DNA of 64,000 nucleotides from Actinomortierella ambigua (lineage: Eukaryota > Mortierellomycota > Mortierellomycetes > Mortierellales > Mortierellaceae), in contig JAAAJB010000011.1 in assembly GCA_016098155.1 (NCBI GenBank), forward strand, positions 62,001-126,000, given 5' to 3'. Below the pieces are notes generated by a model. The model made no database searches and had not been told where the DNA came from. It was given only the letters and a program-made list of their open reading frames with translations. This document shows, piece after piece, positions 23,501-33,146 of this stretch. Each line of letters starts with the position of its first letter. Position 1 is the first letter of the stretch. Both the position numbers and the translations under genes were made by a program.

Positions 23501-26283
23501 CTTCCCCCCCCCCCTTTTTTTATTTTTCTTCACTTCATAACTACACAGGCCAAGAGCACTTGCTGACACCGGAGGAGGTTGAGCGAAACAAGTTTGGCGA
23601 GAGCTTCGTGTTTACTCGCGACGAGTCGCTAGACTTTGACTTTCATTCGCCTCTACCCGACTTTCCAGACATCAAGTCTTGCAGATGCAAGATCGAAGTT
23701 TTCCATCTGCCAACTATCGAAGGCGCTTCCTCTCTCCGCAAGGGCCTCTGCGAAGGCGCATTCACCGGTGCCAACCAGCTCTTTGGTTTTCCCTCAATGC
23801 ACACCATTCCTCATGCGGGCGCTCTCGCGCTTCACGGTGTGAATGTGTTCCAGCAAGAGTCCAAGAACGAGACCATGGTTGTTCATTTTTCGGCTCCTGC
23901 CACCAACGAGGCGGTCCATCCAGAGACACTCGCGAAGGCCAAGATCGGCCAACGCGTCTATGTGGGCTGGCCCTACCTCAAGGAGAGCGTTGTGGTGTCT
24001 GTCTCGGACGATATGTTTAAGTATGAGCTCCATACCCAGGGTCGCAACAAGGTCATTATTAAGACTCCGCATCGTCATGGTACAGAGACCTTCCGCCGAC
24101 AGGCTGACCGCCTGGAGCATATCTACTCCAAGCGTTTTGGCACCCTGATTGGCCATGTCGACTTTACAGTTCAAGTTTTGCTTATCAAGGGCATGAGACG
24201 CACACCAAATGGCGCGCTTGTTAAGGATTTCTTCAGGTCGGGTCAGGAGCAAGACTTTGCCCTTCAAACTATTGTTAGCAAGGTTGTGCATGAGGATCCC
24301 CGCACACGCGAGGAGCCCCCCAGACCACTCCCTGTGGACTTTCCGCTCAAGACGCCCGTCTATTTCTTGGGCCCTTACTATGGTGCCCCTGCACAAGTCG
24401 TTGCCCATTCGGATCACGCTCTGGCGATTGAGTTGCTTGTCGCAACGGATAAGGGCGAGCCCGACTTTGGACGTAGGATTGCCAACGATTCGATCCGCAG
24501 TCTCAACTATCAGCCCTCATTCGCGGTGAGCAAGCAGATTGGCATGTCGTCCCTGATCCTGAGCAAGATCGCGTCATCTTTGCACGTTGTTTATCGGTCC
24601 ACGGACCGCCGTGTCAACCTTGGACTGAACCTCAAGTTTGATGGCAAGCAGCAAAAGGTCTTGGGCTACACACGGAAGACGGAAACTGGCTGGGAATACA
24701 GCCAGAAGGCTGTTGCTCTTCTACGCGAGTACAAGACCTTGTTCCCTGAGTTCATTGAAGGCCTCGAGAAGCGTTCCCGTAGCGACTTTTACGTTGCGGA
24801 GGACATGTACGGCGCTGCCTCTGCGGAGAAGATCAAGAAGATCGAAGAGTGGCTCAGGAAGTCTAAGGTCAAGGATTTCCAGCGTGAAGACCTGGCGGCA
24901 GAGCAGCTGGACACGGATGCCATTGCTTTGATAGAGCAGGAAGCGGACAAGATTGTTCAGAACCGACCGAAGCTGAAACATGTCATTCTGAAGAATCTTG
25001 CACGGCAGTCGCTGCTCAAGCCTAGTCATGCCAGCCAGTTGTTGAATGACCAGGTGTTCAAACTCGGCGACCGTGTGGTCTTTGTGCAGGATTCCGGTGC
25101 GGTTCCCATTGGCGCCAAGGGTACCATCGTTGGTATCGATCGTCTGGAAGTTGAGGTAGTTTTTGACGAAAAATTTATGAGCGGCATGGACCTGAGCGGA
25201 CGGTGTTCGGCGTACCGGGGCATGACAGTGCCCAGCAACTCGATTTTGAACCTGTCGCACCCACAGTGTACCCCCAGTGTTACCGAAGCCAAGGTCTCTG
25301 CATCGTCGTCGACCAAGCAAAAGACCCCAGCGGCGCCACGGTACAGCGGTGCCATCGACCCTGATGATCTCCGTCTGATTCAGCCTGATGATGGTCGCCC
25401 GCGTGGCTGGGAAGTCATGGGTCTTCCTCCTACGTCGGATCAACAGTCATCAAAGAAGAGCCCCATGAACATTCTGAGGGCACCCAAGAACCAGCAACAA
25501 CAACAGCGTCCCCCTCAGACCCAAGGCCAGGCGAGTGGTGCGTCGTTGGTCAATGGCCAAGGTGTCCGACCTCAGGCGGGTAAGGGTCGTCCTTTGCAGC
25601 CAGCGGGACCTTCAGCCGTAGCAGGCGCTCACGCCACCACAAGTATTGGATTCCAAGCACGCCCTCGCCCTGGACCTGTTGCCAATGCTGGTGCTCCTGT
25701 GAGTCACGAAGACACAACGGCGACTCCTTCAGCTGAAGGTCAAGCGATGGGAGCTCTCCTGTTGAACTTGCTGCATAAAGGCCCAAACGCGCAGCATGCG
25801 CCAATGCCTCTCCACCCACCACCTCCCCACTTCCATCCGCGCCCACACCCAGGCATGCCTCCTATGATGGGACACCCTCACCCCCATCCTCCGCCTCACT
25901 TTTTTGCTCCTGGACCACCTCCGCATGGATTCCTTCCTCACGGCGGTCCCCCTCATGCTCCGTTCATCCTGCCACGTCCCCCCATGCACCACCCCATGCA
26001 AGGACCCCAGCCAGGCACTCCACAGGCAGCGCTGTTGGAGCAGCTGCAGCATAATCTAAATCTCGGGGCGCCTCCAGGTCAGCAGGAGCCTTCCTCTGAA
26101 TCCTCGGCCCCTGCAGCGGCAGCAGTAGCAGCAGCTACGACTGCTCCTGCAGGCTCTGATCCTGCAACGACTACCTCACAGGCACCAGTCCAGAAGCAAC
26201 AACAGCCAGCCAACGGGGAGGGTAAGAGCACAAACCATCACCCTCGTTCGGCTAATGGCCGTGGACGAGGTGGTCGTGGTGGT

Positions 26284-26321
<38 letters not shown>

Positions 26322-26637
26322 ACAGCAAGGCTCGCATGGGCAAAACCAGCAGAGGCAGGGCCAGCAGCCTCGCGCACATCAGCATCAGCCTGGCCAGCCT
26401 GGCCAACCTGGTCAACAGGCGCCGCGTGGTCGTGGCGGTCGAGGTCGTGGTGGTCGCGGTGGTGGTGCAGGCCGCGGCGGCGAACAGAAAGTGCCCAAGA
26501 AGAATGGAGGTGGCGTAGGAGCTAATGGCTCGGGAGAGGGCTCGGCTGGAGCAACATTGACAGAGGCAGCAGTGCCTACCCCTGCGGCGACCCCTTCCCC
26601 CGCTCCCGCCCCCGCCACAAGCTCTCAGGTTGAGTAA
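20528..26637 (+). CDS. XRN1: 5'-3' exoribonuclease 1 (Xrn1/Kem1)
   Basis: Cytoplasmic processive nuclease degrading decapped mRNA. Ten exons: 20528-20559, 20683-20738, 20838-21155, 21285-21588, 21729-22210, 22314-22684, 22789-22936, 23038-23159, 23254-23398 and 23549-26637, total 1,688 residues. Start [15 protein letters not shown] is the family signature. Metal-binding acids are present in [59 protein letters not shown] and [11 protein letters not shown]-terminal PAZ/Tudor, winged-helix and SH3-like regions follow ([21 protein letters not shown]). I call Xrn1, not Rat1/Xrn2, because it lacks the Rat1 zinc motif after the catalytic core and has the SH3-like half. The tail (about 1390 to the end) is Pro/His-rich, then a 17-residue polyQ, then an RGG-type box ([14 protein letters not shown]), likely a decapping or RNA-binding platform. 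The last intron (23399-23548) has no stop and is a multiple of three. Confidence 0.96.
21703..21724 (+). repeat. A22 tract immediately before an XRN1 splice acceptor
   Basis: Twenty-two consecutive A residues in the transcribed sense sit directly before CCAG, the acceptor for exon 5 at 21729. This acceptor therefore has no polypyrimidine tract. Confidence 0.9.
26286..26330 (+). repeat. CAG/CAA repeat encoding polyglutamine near the XRN1 C-terminus
   Basis: A run of CAG/CAA codons after Arg-Gly-Gly gives about 17 glutamines, between an upstream RGRGGRGG and a downstream RGG box. Confidence 0.85.
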
Positions 26638-27509
26638 AAATCATCACAGTCTACAATAGTTTGTTTTGGAAATAGAGCGAGTGTTATGCACCCCGGGAAA
26701 TGAAGCTCAGGGTGTCTGGCCACAAAGACTTTTGTGCAAAGGGAACAGGGCTCTCTCATTTTACTCCAAATTGTTGATGGTATAAAAATGGTTGTTTGTA
26801 TAGGAGCGAGTACAGCCAAGAGGGGAACCTTGGAGATAGTGGCATGAAAGAAAGTCGACGTTGATAGGGAAGGAGAGAGATGGAAAGACTTAGGGTCATA
26901 TAGACTGAAGGGGAGAAGAGAGAGGTAGAGAGAGAAAAAAAAAAGAGGTAGAGAAGAAGAGGGGGAGAAAGATAGACTATGACATCTGAGCGGTGTTTCC
27001 ACGCACATTTTATTTTTAGTGGGCGAGGGGAGAACTGCCCACGGAGCAGAATGGTGCAAACCTAAAATCCATGCCCACGGATACAAACGAGGTGAGACCC
27101 CCTCCCCCCAAACAGGGAGGACGAGCAACAAAAACACAATTCATTGTGCAACCTCTTTCTTTCTTTCTCTCTCTCTCTCTCGCTCTCTCTTCTATTCTCT
27201 CTCTTCTCTTTCGTCTTTCTTTCTCTCCTCCTTCGTTCTTTACCTTTGATTACTCCCTTCTGTCATTGTTCTCCATCTGATTACATTCCCCCCGCTCTTC
27301 TCCTCATTACTGGCTCCCCGTTTCTCCTCACTCTCCCCTATCTGTTCTCTATTTGTGGAGTGATTAGAGGTCTCGTCTTCGATAACCACGGCTACCTCGT
27401 CCATCCATCATCTTCATCAGTCATCAGTCCTTGCTATCACCCAACCACCCTTCTTCTCACTCTATCATCCGACCCACACACCGCTTCCTCTCCACAAGCA
27501 CCTACCTTC
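26638..27509. promoter_or_regulatory. Spacer and leader between XRN1 and PEX11
   Basis: The first 250 bases are the XRN1 3' region, which is purine-rich near 26860-26980. From about 27150 a long pyrimidine tract with (CT)n and CTTT repeats (27156-27240) forms the probable PEX11 leader. The PEX11 frame stays open back to 27144, but the residues encoded there are Ser/Leu/Phe homopolymers from the repeat, so I do not extend the protein. Confidence 0.55.
27156..27240 (+). repeat. CT-rich microsatellite in the PEX11 leader
   Basis: Imperfect (CT)n and (CTTT)n repeats on the sense strand. Same style as the GA/CT tract before DNM1. Confidence 0.85.
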
Positions 27510-29435
27510 ATGCAGGCCATTGCCGCACCACCGTCCCCCTCCGCAACCGGGCCCCACAACCACCACCGTCTTCATCACTTCCATCCACAACCACAGCCAC
27601 AGCCGCATCAGCACTCGCAACGTCGGTCACGGTCTCGGACCATCACCCACTCCCTGCCACGAGTAGACACTTTACGTCTCAGCAGCTCAGCCATCCTTTC
27701 TGGTCCAAGCAGCAGCCCTCTCCTCAGCCTTTCCAATGATGCGAAGAGTACCTCGTCACCAGTGGCGATGATGCACTACTCGTGGGCCTTGGCCACAGAG
27801 CGCGCCAAGCGGGCTACCCAGTCGGAGCTGTCTCCACCCATCTCCCCCAAAAATGAAGATGACACTCAACAGCATGAGCAGGGGCAGCAACTGCTGTTGC
27901 AGCAGGAAGCTAATAGCACCCCCGTGAACAGTGTCAGCATCGCCAAGGATTGTACAGCACTATCATCCCACCAGTATGACACAAACAATGAGGCTATCGA
28001 AGCAACAGCAACAGCAACACTAACAACAACAGCAATAGCGACAGCAATTGCTATTGTTCAAGAGGACGAAAACTCTCCCCAATATACCCCATCGCCCTGG
28101 TTGTCCACCCCATCTGTCCACTCCTCCCATCCTGATTCGCTGCCCTCACAAATGCTCACAGCCGGTCGACATGTGGTCGGAACATGCCCAATTCTTGCCA
28201 GCAGTACCACAACCGACTTGAAAGGAGTTCCTGACACACACCTGAGCCCTGAGCTGTCCTTCACCCAACTTCACCAAGCCCCAACGACTGTATCCGTACC
28301 GTTCGCGACGCAACTTGAAAAGCTCACTATCGACAGAAGATTGGAACACCACCAACATCACCACCTGCTCGATACACCACCCAGCAGCGATGTTGCCTCG
28401 CCGACCTCACCTTCTCTCCGAGACAAAGAGGCTTGGGCTTCTTCACCTGCCACCCCTGACTCTGTAGAGTCCCCCACACTTTCCGCTCAACGTTTTGAGC
28501 CAGTCATCCCCTTCATCTCTCCGACCCCCAAAGCAACACCCAAAACACCCACGAAACCATCCTTCTCGTATGGAAAGATTCTGCGACGGATCTCCAATGA
28601 GATCGATGGGCGGGACAAGACCGTTAAGGTGATCCAGTACTTTGCCAAGGTCTTTCTCTGGTTATTCCTTGCAGATTCAAAGCGGTACAAGGTTCTCGCA
28701 GCACGGGTCAAGGCCCTGGCGAAGCAGTTTTCGACGACGAGAAAGGTGCTTCGGCTAGGCCACTTTGTGGATCCGTTGGCGACAGTGCTGATGCTATACA
28801 AGACGACGCGTGCAAAGGTGCGAGAGCAAGGTCTGACGCGGACGGTGCTCGAGAAACCCAAGTCTGAGACATGGCGGGACGTGACACGAAACCGGCTAGG
28901 AGATTTGTGCACTGTGCTCGGGCTTGTGCAGGATATTGCGGATGACTTGTACTGCCTGGGATCAATTGGAGTGCTGGACAAGGTATGGGCGGATAAGTCG
29001 GAGCCTTGGTCCATTTACCTGTGGATGGTCGGGGTGACGATCGACCTGCAGGAGAACTTGCAGAGCATTTATGATGCACGACAGCAACTCAAGCAGATCG
29101 CGGCCGAAAAGGGTCGAGAGTCACCAGAGTACGCGAAGCAGGCACGAAAGATCCATTGGCTTCAGGTGACTACCGTGAAGCTTGGTGGTGACTTTTTGTT
29201 TTGTTGTAAGTTTATATTTCTTGCATTGTTTAAAGAATGGAAAGAAAGAAAAGTCCGAATGTTGACTCATGTACCAGGAAAACTAATAATACACGCCGCA
29301 TTGCGTTTCTTCTACACAACCACAGCCTACGATGCCCTGCACTGTTCATTCTCGGATGGTTTCCAGGCTGTCACTGGTTTGGCATCAGGTCTTGCCGGCG
29401 CATACAAGTACCTTGGCAAGCTGATAGAGTCATAG
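27510..29435 (+). CDS. PEX11: Peroxisomal biogenesis factor 11 with a long N-terminal extension
   Basis: Membrane-remodelling protein that elongates peroxisomes before fission, upstream of the dynamin Dnm1. Exons 27510-29205 and 29326-29435 give 601 residues. The Pex11 domain covers about 353-601: KVIQYFAKVFLWLF, then YKVLAARVKALAKQFSTTRK and VLRLGHFVDPL, the amphipathic helix region conserved in Pex11, then LCTVLGLVQDIADDLYCLG and a C-terminal GLASGLAGAYKYLG. Known Pex11 proteins are about 240 residues, so residues 1-350 are an extra region rich in His, Gln, Ser, Thr and Pro without a recognisable domain. Start choice is uncertain: in-frame Met codons also occur at 27768 (MMHYSWALATERAKRA). 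The intron was inferred from GT|AAGT and ACCACAG; it is 120 bases, stop-free and in frame, so retention would add 40 residues. Confidence 0.88.
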   Translation: MQAIAAPPSPSATGPHNHHRLHHFHPQPQPQPHQHSQRRSRSRTITHSLPRVDTLRLSSSAILSGPSSSPLLSLSNDAKSTSSPVAMMHYSWALATERAKRATQSELSPPISPKNEDDTQQHEQGQQLLLQQEANSTPVNSVSIAKDCTALSSHQYDTNNEAIEATATATLTTTAIATAIAIVQEDENSPQYTPSPWLSTPSVHSSHPDSLPSQMLTAGRHVVGTCPILASSTTTDLKGVPDTHLSPELSFTQLHQAPTTVSVPFATQLEKLTIDRRLEHHQHHHLLDTPPSSDVASPTSPSLRDKEAWASSPATPDSVESPTLSAQRFEPVIPFISPTPKATPKTPTKPSFSYGKILRRISNEIDGRDKTVKVIQYFAKVFLWLFLADSKRYKVLAARVKALAKQFSTTRKVLRLGHFVDPLATVLMLYKTTRAKVREQGLTRTVLEKPKSETWRDVTRNRLGDLCTVLGLVQDIADDLYCLGSIGVLDKVWADKSEPWSIYLWMVGVTIDLQENLQSIYDARQQLKQIAAEKGRESPEYAKQARKIHWLQVTTVKLGGDFLFCCKFIFLALFKEWKERKVRMLTHVPGKLIIHAALRFFYTTTAYDALHCSFSDGFQAVTGLASGLAGAYKYLGKLIES

Positions 29436-29533
29436 TGGTCGCCGATACATAACTGATTTTCAGCATGATTCCAGAGTTTCCGGACTTTCATTACAATGTA
29501 CAATATTTTTTTTAGGTTACGTGTTTTGTATTT

Positions 29534-31542
29534 CTAAAGTAGTGTTGCTGTTAGCATGTCGTCGTCCTCAATATCCGTATCAGCCATACTGGTTTGGGGA
29601 GGTAGTGTGGAATCGTCAAATTCCAACTTGACAACGGTTGTCTCGGCAATCCGCTTTAGTTTTTTGTATGCACTACAGATTGCGGCAACAGTCGTTGACT
29701 AGAAGGTTTTTTAAAAAAAAAAGAGATATAGTGAGAAAAATAAGCGAGTGTGTGTCATCAATCCGGTGGTAAGAGTGGTTTCAGCGGTCACCCTGGCTAG
29801 GTCGTTCGCCCCTTTTCATATTACCTTCTTCACGCGCATCCGCTCGTCTGTCGTGTCCTTGCCTCGAATCTTAATAAACAAAAATTCAGACTCCTCGTCT
29901 CCTTCATCTTGTTGGTCAAGCGTTGTTTGTCCTATATTGGCATTGGAATCGTGGCCATCGCTCGCTCCCGTTTTGGGTGGTGGGGTCTTTTCCTCCTGCT
30001 GTGACCTTTCCAAGAGCCACCTTGCACGCTCCTCATCCGCGTGTTGTTTCATACAGTTGTATCCTGCCTCTGTATAAATGTCAAGCACCACCACCGATGG
30101 CATGGATAGACTTCGGGGCGTCGCGCTTGGCAGCAGTCGCATGTTCTTGTATGTGAAGACCAGGTCGGAAGGGCGCATCATTTTGTGCATTGCATAAAAC
30201 TGCATCATACCCTTGAATGGGTCACTCTGATCAAGGAGGGTGTTGAAAGAGAAAGGAATGGGAGCAATACACGAGTCAGGTTACTCGAAATTATCTACGA
30301 TTAATACTTACAAATGATTAAAAGGGAAATCTTACATCGTTCATGGCAATCTTAACGTCCATAGTAACTCGCGCGAGCTCAACTGGGTGGAGATGAGTAC
30401 ACTCCCATTGATACCGAAGGTGTCTCAGCAACACACTCACTTCTTTAGGCTGGTCCACCGGCTGCTGCTGCTCTGCCAGGGAGTGTATTTGGTGAACTTG
30501 GTCGGTCGCTCCCGGTCCTGCAGAAGCTGAGGACACCTTGGCCGCAATTGATGCCAACTCTGGGTCCAGCCCAGTGTCCTGGGCCTTGTCGTCCAGGTCT
30601 GAAACATCGATTACTGTCTGGCGGTTGGTGTCTCGATGATCATCACCTAGCAGAATTGGATGAGATCTCTTGCCGTCCTTGGATCTACTGAATTGTTAAT
30701 ATGACGTTGATAGTGTGAGGACAAAGCACCCTACATCTATAATAAAACTCAAAGAATACCAAGATTTCTCAATGTCCCGTCACTTACTTAGCCAGGATGG
30801 CATCATAAATGTGCTTGGGTAACTCTGGCGGAGGAGTAATGGATAGTTCTCGCTTCCTTTTCGTGGTTGTATTGGATTCAGTCTCCTTTGCTGCTTCAGA
30901 CTCCTTGTCGCGTCTTTGTGAATTTTTTCAGAGTGATTGGGGTAATCAAACCGCAAATGATTGGTAAGTTGCTGGCTCCAATTGAGTAGGTTCATCGTCT
31001 GTGTCAAGTGGCTCATCTCAATGGTTCATGTTGGCTTACTTCGCTTCGTCTTCAAAATCGAAGATTGGCATAACATCCGAGTCCTCTATTCCTGGCTTCT
31101 CTGGTGACGGTTGTGCTGCTTCCAAGTCTTTCTCCGTTGGTATATTGGCTTTCACTGTTGGACCCCAAAAGTCAAGAGCAAATATATCATGCCAGTGGCA
31201 GAGCACAAAGTACAAATGGTGTTAAACAACTTTCCCCCTCCTGTATCGCCTCGTCATCCTTTCCACCCTTCCCAACCTTTTTACAAGCACAATACCTTGG
31301 CTTTTAAGCTCACGAAAGTTCTTTGTCCTCATGAAGAAGTCGTCCTCGTCTCCCATGTGGCTGCTCTGGCTCGATAGTGGAGATTTAAGACCGTCGCTAC
31401 TGCCACTGCCACAATATCTCCTGCTTTGGTTTCCTACATCGGAATGAGATGTATTGCTTCCAGATGGAGTTCGTCCAACTCGCCTGGGGCGAGGCTGAAC
31501 TCGCTTCTTTGTTGGTGGTGGTGTCTCGTCAGAGTCGGACAT
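29534..31542 (-). CDS. SUMO-like-domain genome stability protein (Esc2/Rad60/NIP45 family)
   Basis: Six exons join in phase to 467 residues: 31542-31296, 31154-31040, 30913-30788, 30684-30336, 30226-29825 and 29698-29534. The N-terminal half is disordered, with Ser/Arg/Pro-rich and acidic stretches and a short ITPPPELPKHIYDAIL segment. Two SUMO-like domains follow. The first is VTMDVKIAMND plus FKGMMQFYAMHKMMRPSDLVFTYKNMRLL through PSVVVLDIYTEAG. The second, at the C-terminus, is FLFIKIRGKDTTDERMRVKK plus TTVAAICSAYKKLKRI and VKLEFDDSTLPPQTSMADTDIEDDDML, which is the classic ubiquitin-like end pattern. No C-terminal Gly-Gly, so it is not conjugated as SUMO. Relatives bind Ubc9 and Smc5/6 and act in replication-fork repair and silencing; that role is inferred. 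Its 3' end converges on PEX11 with only 98 bases between stop codons. Confidence 0.85.
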
Positions 31543-31703
31543 GAGAGAGTGAATTTAGGTGACATTCGTTAAAGAGATTCTGCCTTCAAAATTGGGTTAT
31601 AATTTGCCAATGTGGCTTGGTGGCAACCAGGCCATCCCACCTTTTGTTCATGGTTTTTGCTCCCCAAACGATGAGTAGCTTGCGTTACAATTGACAGGCA
31701 GAC
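31543..31703. promoter_or_regulatory. Short divergent promoter between the SUMO-like-domain gene and MED21
   Basis: Only 161 bases separate the two start codons. No coding sequence; I see no specific motif beyond A/T-rich sequence. Confidence 0.6.
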
Positions 31704-32339
31704 ATGGACCGCCTTACACAATTGCAGGATGCGATTGACAAGTTGGCGCTGCTCTTCTTCTCATCACTCGACCATCTGACCCGCAATGCACCTCTTTTGC
31801 CTCTCAACAATGATGTCCCCATCGTGACAACAGGTAAGCAGAGGAAACACACACTCTTCTAGCAAAGCACACGTAAACGCGCGGCCATGTCAGAAGAAGC
31901 CGAATCTTACTCTTCATTTACCGAACAATCTTTAAAATCGAATATCAAATAGAGCATGGAATGCCTCAAGAACACCTGAAGAGTATGATAGACAGTCTGT
32001 TTTCTGCTTGGTTGGTCAAAATACTCTCACGTCGCTGATCATGCTTCTCACCAAGGACTGATAACATCCATGGATTTGACGAAAATGCTTTTAGATGCAG
32101 CGCAAGAACTCGCTCTGGACATCAGTCGCCACGCCAAAGATTTGGAGATGCTCGTCGACAACTTGCCCGGAATCGATCAAACACCAGAGGACCAACTAAG
32201 GGATCTCGAAGATCTTGCACATCAGAACGCACTCGCCAACCAGGAGTACGATGAGGCTGTCGCCGAAGCGAAGGCGCTCTTGCAGGAAATTACATTTGCA
32301 CTTCGCGGGATCGCTCTTGACCAAAGTCAACCTGCCTAG
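31704..32339 (+). CDS. MED21: Mediator complex subunit 21 (Srb7)
   Basis: Middle-module Mediator subunit that heterodimerises with MED7 and contacts RNA polymerase II. Exons 31704-31833, 31953-31982 (30 bases) and 32095-32339 give 134 residues, close to the 140-144 of yeast and human proteins. The start MDRLTQLQDAIDKLALLFFS is the family hallmark. The exon 2/3 junction was chosen so that PQEHLK plus NAAQELALDI lines up with the conserved P-x-E-x-F...EL-x-x-DI block of Srb7, followed by KDLEMLVDNLPGIDQTPEDQL, which matches the highly conserved LIDSLPG region. The C-terminal half is a coiled coil (residues about 85-130). Other phase-compatible splices were tried and gave less conserved junctions. 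Confidence 0.9.
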
Positions 32340-32387
32340 AAGGGGAAATGACGGAATGTTTTTGTACACTAGTTTTTTTTTACGCCA

Positions 32388-32703
32388 ATGTACCATATAT
32401 TACAAACTGCAGCCTCTCGTCGAGCTGAAGTTAGTTGTGGGGCCTATGGCCAGTATTGGTACTTCTGTGACACCTGTCAAAAGTTTATGGATCGTGATGT
32501 GATGGCAGGACACAATGTTTGCAGCGTGATGTGTGGCCACTTGGAGAATGGGGAGCTCCCAGACCATCTCCAGCCTGTTGACGAAGATGGCAATTTTTCA
32601 TGGAAGCGAGACCATAAGAAGGATCACGACGAGGATGGCGCAGAGGACAACAGACGCAGCAAGAGGGTAGGAGCTGATGCTCTAGGCGCCAACTATCAGT
32701 AAT
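32388..32703 (+). CDS. Small Cys/His-rich hypothetical protein
   Basis: A 104-residue frame starting 49 bases after the MED21 stop. It contains CDTC, eleven residues, then HNVC (a C-x2-C-x11-H-x2-C pattern that could bind zinc), preceded by another Cys and followed by CGH. The rest is Asp/Lys/Arg-rich. A frame 32717-32860 encodes further charged sequence ending GHSGHVTE and could be a second exon if a 40-base intron (GTAGGA at 32669 to AAG near 32708) is removed. I do not recognise the family. It may be a real small zinc-finger protein, part of a MED21 read-through, or chance. No clear promoter of its own is visible. Confidence 0.3.
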
Positions 32704-33146
32704 AAGAGACAAGCAGAAACCAAGGCTGCAGCAGAGGAGGAGAGCAATCGAAGCAAGGAGCAAGAGCTGATACCCCAGGTGCGAGATGCCAATAGCAAGA
32801 AACAGACAACTGTGAAGGTCCCGTTGCGCACTGGTCACTCCGGTCATGTGACTGAATGAGGCCTCAGAGACGCCCCTCGACACAGTCGTGTCGAGTCGAC
32901 TGCCAAAAGTCTATGTTTTGATGATTTGAACACCCAGCCACCCATAAAAAAAATGCTGCCTCGTTACAATTTTCTCGACTCCATACTCTTCAACGGTTAC
33001 CCTACTGTTACGAAGGGTGGCACACAACAAGCACTCTTTCGGCGGCGACAACTCTCATCTGCAATCTTCATTCTCATTCAGCATTTAGCATTCAGCATTT
33101 ACTTTTGCATTTATCATTCCTTTTCGTTTTCTCAACGTGCGTTACT
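32704..33146. promoter_or_regulatory. Spacer upstream of midasin
   Basis: About 440 bases containing the possible extra exon noted for the small Cys-rich frame (32717-32860) and, from about 32950, the midasin promoter and pyrimidine-rich leader. A tandem ATTTAGCATTCAGC-like duplication occurs at 33080-33108. Confidence 0.5.

Noticed and set aside
27144..27509. Upstream in-frame extension of PEX11
   Set aside because: The CT repeat encodes Ser/Leu/Phe homopolymers, as expected from an untranslated pyrimidine leader; 27510 is a better start.
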